Below the pieces are notes generated by a model. The model was not told the DNA's origin. It made no database searches and worked only from the letters and a program-made list of their open reading frames with translations. Below are positions 61,347 through 64,000 of a stretch of DNA of 64,000 nt, in pieces; the stretch's first letter is position 1; each line of letters begins with the position of its first letter. The translations under genes and the position numbers were made by a program. Source of the DNA: Gammaproteobacteria bacterium (GTDB taxonomy: Bacteria > Pseudomonadota > Gammaproteobacteria > GCA-001735895); assembly GCA_018669845.1 (NCBI GenBank), contig JABHSO010000063.1, forward strand, positions 1-64,000, written 5' to 3'.

Positions 61347-63167
61347 GTGCCAGTAGAAAAAATTAATCGTTATAAAAAAACCATGAAAATAGGTTTTTGT
61401 AATGATGTGATAGAACAGAAATTTCAAAAATTTCAAGTCAATCGTGGGCGCAGTACAGCGAGCTATTCTCTGGTTGCTTTAGCCGTCATTAACTTTACGT
61501 TTGCTTTTCTTGAGTTCTGGATTCTCGGTTTAAATTCTTCAATACCTTTTTATTCTTATCTTTTCATCTCAGTGTTAAGTTTAGGTATCGTATTATTTAG
61601 TGTGGTTAGCATTAATACCTCCGCTCTAAAGTTGCGCATTATAGTACCCGGTGTGCTGACATTGCTGGTTTTGATCTGGGCGCTCTATTTACAAAACTAC
61701 CGTCTTTATCATGCCATTGAAATTACGTTGCTGGTGATCTGGATAGGTAGTCTGAATGTGCTAAGTTTCCGCTTATCCTCTCTTCTCAGTTTTATTGTTT
61801 TAACTGCTTTCATAACCACTGCCTATTTAAAGGGAGCGACTGATACTAATATAATTGCATTGACCGTACTGATGATTGCGGCCTACTGTCTGACTTTATA
61901 CCTGTCATACATGGCTGAACGGTTTCGTCGCATGATGTTTTTAACCAATGAAACGTTGACTGAAGTGTATGACCGTCAGGAAAACTGGGCATATACACTA
62001 ATAGATCTGGATATGTCTTTAAGCGGCATACTCGATTTCAAAAAGTTAACCGGGCGACTGATGGAGCATATCAAAACCGTCATCGAATATGATTCTTATG
62101 TTCTTACTTCGCTGGATGGAAAGGGTCCAAAACCCGCAGCTGATGAAATGGAAGGAACATTATTTGAACAGGAAGATAATACACTGTGGTCCGATGATTT
62201 GATCACCAGGTTGTCTCAAACCAGGCAGGCTTCTGTGAGTGCTCAGTTTGAAATTGTTAAAGGACTATTTGGCAAAGATAAAAAGAATTTTCAGCATTAC
62301 AGACTGGATATTCCTATATTTAATGAGTCCAACCTTGTGGGAGTGGTGAGTCTTAGAAGAAAAGGCCAGGCCTTTGATGACCTGGATATGACTGCCAGTG
62401 TCAGTATCGCGACTCAGGCTATGATGATTTTCAACCGAACATCAAAAGCTTCTTTAATGTCTGTAGGGCTGCAGCAGGCAACCAGATCAAATCCGATCAT
62501 TCAGAAAGCTGAACCGGTGAAAAATGAAAAAGAATCAAGTTCTCCTTCTACTGATATTGACCTGACGGTGAATCAGACTAGCCTCTATACTGAACCTCCG
62601 GTCAAAAAATCGGTTGGCCGGGATGAAACGGTTGTACCCAGTGCTGTGGTGAAAAAAATCAAGCAGGATACTGAAACGGCCAGAAAAACAATTACTTTAC
62701 TGAGTCGGGAAAATGCGGAACATGTGTCAATGGATCGCTACAGAACAGCTGCGGTTGAAAATGAGCCATTATCTTTACTGTTAGTTGAAGTTGATGGTCT
62801 GTCATCTTTACGGGAGAAAGAGGGTGATCAGGCTGCCTATAAAGTTTTTGCAGGCGTGGTAAAACATGTGTTTTCCAAAACAAATAAAGACAGTGATGTG
62901 TTAGGTCGTTATGGCCAGAATGGATTTAGTGTTTTATTGCCAAGAGTTGATATGAATGCAGCAGAAAAGTTTGCTGAAAGTTTACGTGAATTTACTGAAG
63001 CTGCAAATTTTCAAACGCCTTATGGTGTTAAGAAAGCGACACTTAGTATTGGTGTTGCAGCAATTACGGATGAGACTGGTAACCACGAGTCGATGGTAAA
63101 GCGGGCTGATATGGCACTGTTTGTGGCTAAAAAGAATGGCAGAAATTGTGTGAAGGTTCGTTTATAG
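61347..63167 (+). CDS. Membrane GAF protein with degenerate GGDEF domain
   Basis: The 606-residue protein has about six N-terminal helices (about 40-205), a GAF-like domain (about 215-375), a Ser/Pro/Lys-rich linker and a C-terminal GGDEF fold (about 445-605). The GGDEF signature is replaced by G523-QNG-F527 (RYGQNGFSVLLP). The RxxD motif and other domain parts, such as SIGVAAITDE and VKRADMALFVAKKNGRN, remain. It is unlikely to synthesise c-di-GMP and more likely a c-di-GMP or GTP-sensing scaffold. The start is GTG 61347; ATG 61383 is the alternative without a ribosome-binding site. Confidence 0.85.
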   Translation: MPVEKINRYKKTMKIGFCNDVIEQKFQKFQVNRGRSTASYSLVALAVINFTFAFLEFWILGLNSSIPFYSYLFISVLSLGIVLFSVVSINTSALKLRIIVPGVLTLLVLIWALYLQNYRLYHAIEITLLVIWIGSLNVLSFRLSSLLSFIVLTAFITTAYLKGATDTNIIALTVLMIAAYCLTLYLSYMAERFRRMMFLTNETLTEVYDRQENWAYTLIDLDMSLSGILDFKKLTGRLMEHIKTVIEYDSYVLTSLDGKGPKPAADEMEGTLFEQEDNTLWSDDLITRLSQTRQASVSAQFEIVKGLFGKDKKNFQHYRLDIPIFNESNLVGVVSLRRKGQAFDDLDMTASVSIATQAMMIFNRTSKASLMSVGLQQATRSNPIIQKAEPVKNEKESSSPSTDIDLTVNQTSLYTEPPVKKSVGRDETVVPSAVVKKIKQDTETARKTITLLSRENAEHVSMDRYRTAAVENEPLSLLLVEVDGLSSLREKEGDQAAYKVFAGVVKHVFSKTNKDSDVLGRYGQNGFSVLLPRVDMNAAEKFAESLREFTEAANFQTPYGVKKATLSIGVAAITDETGNHESMVKRADMALFVAKKNGRNCVKVRL

Positions 63168-63178
63168 GTTGGTATGGA

Positions 63179-63478
63179 ATGTTATTAGGGTATGTTGAAG
63201 AGCTGAAAAAAACAAAGATTCAATGTATTAATATCGAAGAGTACTCCCTGGTTCTCATTTACCAGTCCAGTCAATTCTATCTTCTCGATAATCTATGCCC
63301 ACACAAAGCAGCTTCCCTGTGTGAAGGAAACCTTAAAGGTGATGAAATTGAATGTCCCTGGCACAAGGCAAAGTTTGATATCAAAACTGGCAGAGGGCTT
63401 TCTCCTTTAGCGGGTAATGGCGTAAAGAGCTGGCCTTTAACCATCGAAGATGGACAATTGTCCGTAGCGTTAACATAA
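63179..63478 (+). CDS. Rieske [2Fe-2S] protein
   Basis: The 99-residue ferredoxin-type Rieske protein has cluster ligands CPHKAAS and CPWHKAKFD (CxH...CxxH). The second half contains TGRGLSPLAGNGVKSWPLTI. Small Rieske proteins of this length donate electrons to oxygenases or nitrite reductases; the partner is not in this window. The start is ATG 63179, eleven codons into a longer frame that overlaps the preceding gene. It lies 12 bases downstream of the GGDEF-like gene. Confidence 0.9.
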   Translation: MLLGYVEELKKTKIQCINIEEYSLVLIYQSSQFYLLDNLCPHKAASLCEGNLKGDEIECPWHKAKFDIKTGRGLSPLAGNGVKSWPLTIEDGQLSVALT

Positions 63479-63595
63479 ACCCTTTCTACTTTAGTTACAT
63501 CAGGTACTTTCTTAGCTCTTTGGATTGTAATAAGTGATAGCTATTACAAAATTTCTGATATTTAATCCCTTATTGATCTTATTATCAGGTTTGCA

Positions 63596-64000
63596 ATGAT
63601 TTCTTCAGTTCAACAAGCTGAGTTTGAAAAACTTTTTCCTTTTATAAAACAGGCTCAGCCTGATTTTGTAGAAACATTTTATGCTGAAGCTCAATATATG
63701 GAGATACCAGCAGGTGTTTCTATTTGTGATGAAGGGCAGCAATGTTCCCATCTAGCGATGATTCTGGATGGTGTTGGGCGTGTATACAAGTTATCTCCAT
63801 CCGGGAGGGAAGTGACCTTATATCGAATTTATGGGGGGGAGAGCTGTGTACTGACTGCTTCCTGCATCATGAACCAGGATAATTTTCCGGCAATGGCGAT
63901 AACCGAAACTCCAGTAAGAGTTCTTTTAATTTCCCCGGTGAATGTCAGGCAATGGTTTTGTAAGGATTCTCAGTGGCAGCAGTTTATTTTTAGTCTTTTA
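63596..64000 (+). CDS. Crp/Fnr-family regulator, truncated by window end
   Basis: The frame starts at ATG 63596 (after CAGG) and shows the cyclic-nucleotide-binding beta-roll: EIPAGVSICDEGQQCSHLAM, ILDGVGRVYKLSPSGREVTL, and the C-terminal helix region VRVLLISPVNVRQWFC. No stop is reached before position 64000, and the DNA-binding helix-turn-helix is outside. It follows the Rieske gene by 118 bases and might regulate it or an oxygen-responsive operon. FNR-type N-terminal cysteines are not present. Confidence 0.85.
   Translation, partial: MISSVQQAEFEKLFPFIKQAQPDFVETFYAEAQYMEIPAGVSICDEGQQCSHLAMILDGVGRVYKLSPSGREVTLYRIYGGESCVLTASCIMNQDNFPAMAITETPVRVLLISPVNVRQWFCKDSQWQQFIFSLL

Noticed and set aside
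63541-63595. FNR box (TTGAT...ATCA) before the Crp/Fnr gene
   Set aside because: The half-sites are six bases apart instead of four, and the right half lacks the last A; not a proper FNR site.

Overview
The window is AT-rich DNA from a gammaproteobacterium. CysB, a LysR-type regulator of the HypT kind, Tdh-Kbl, a TonB-independent RND pump, the Zrg zinc genes and a TRAP 2-oxoacid transporter all fit that class, and the transporter repertoire suggests an aquatic or marine heterotroph. No rRNA or tRNA gene was seen, and I cannot name the genus from sequence alone.

Layout. 0.3-4 kb: a membrane GGDEF/EAL protein and a divergent cysB. 4.4-11.9 kb: one co-directional signalling cluster. It holds a frameshifted periplasmic binding protein, SiaA/SiaB/SiaC homologues (PP2C phosphatase, anti-sigma-type kinase, SiaC switch protein), a CheA-like kinase with a C-terminal CheX-type phosphatase domain instead of a CheW domain, two stand-alone CheY receivers, and a PAS-GGDEF cyclase in the SiaD position. 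11.9-24.6 kb: housekeeping and envelope genes (HAD phosphatase, GNAT, acetoacetyl-CoA synthetase, DUF4139, patatin, OmpA lipoprotein, RND efflux pair). 24.7-27.2 kb: a gene-poor stretch with a dienelactone-hydrolase remnant, an IstB remnant, a ParE/RHH toxin-antitoxin pair and a MITE-like element with 34-bp inverted ends. 27.2-36.3 kb: an unusual run of isoprenylcysteine-methyltransferase-like membrane proteins, UlaG-type metallo-hydrolases, zinc-less MDR oxidoreductases and a flavodoxin-fold quinone reductase, several of them broken. 36.8-47.2 kb: a lipase, a LysR regulator with the complete aapJQMP amino-acid ABC operon, a metallophosphoesterase, and tdh-kbl. 48-51.2 kb: a Zrg-like zinc operon whose first gene carries an in-frame stop. 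51.7-57.9 kb: a TAT-exported TRAP binding protein (TakP-like), an enlarged DctQ, a DctM with a long coiled-coil tail, and an iron-type alcohol dehydrogenase. 57.9-64 kb: small envelope and cell-wall genes, a GAF protein with a degenerate GGDEF domain, a Rieske protein and a Crp/Fnr regulator cut by the window edge.

How the parts work together. The most interesting unit is the 4.4-11.9 kb cluster. It appears to join a serine/threonine partner-switch (SiaABC) to a two-component phosphorelay (CheA/CheX-CheY-CheY), both possibly converging on one diguanylate cyclase. At least three other c-di-GMP-type proteins or domains, some degenerate, lie in the window. The second theme is gene decay: one frameshift, several in-frame stops and several truncated remnants, concentrated in 24.7-34.7 kb.
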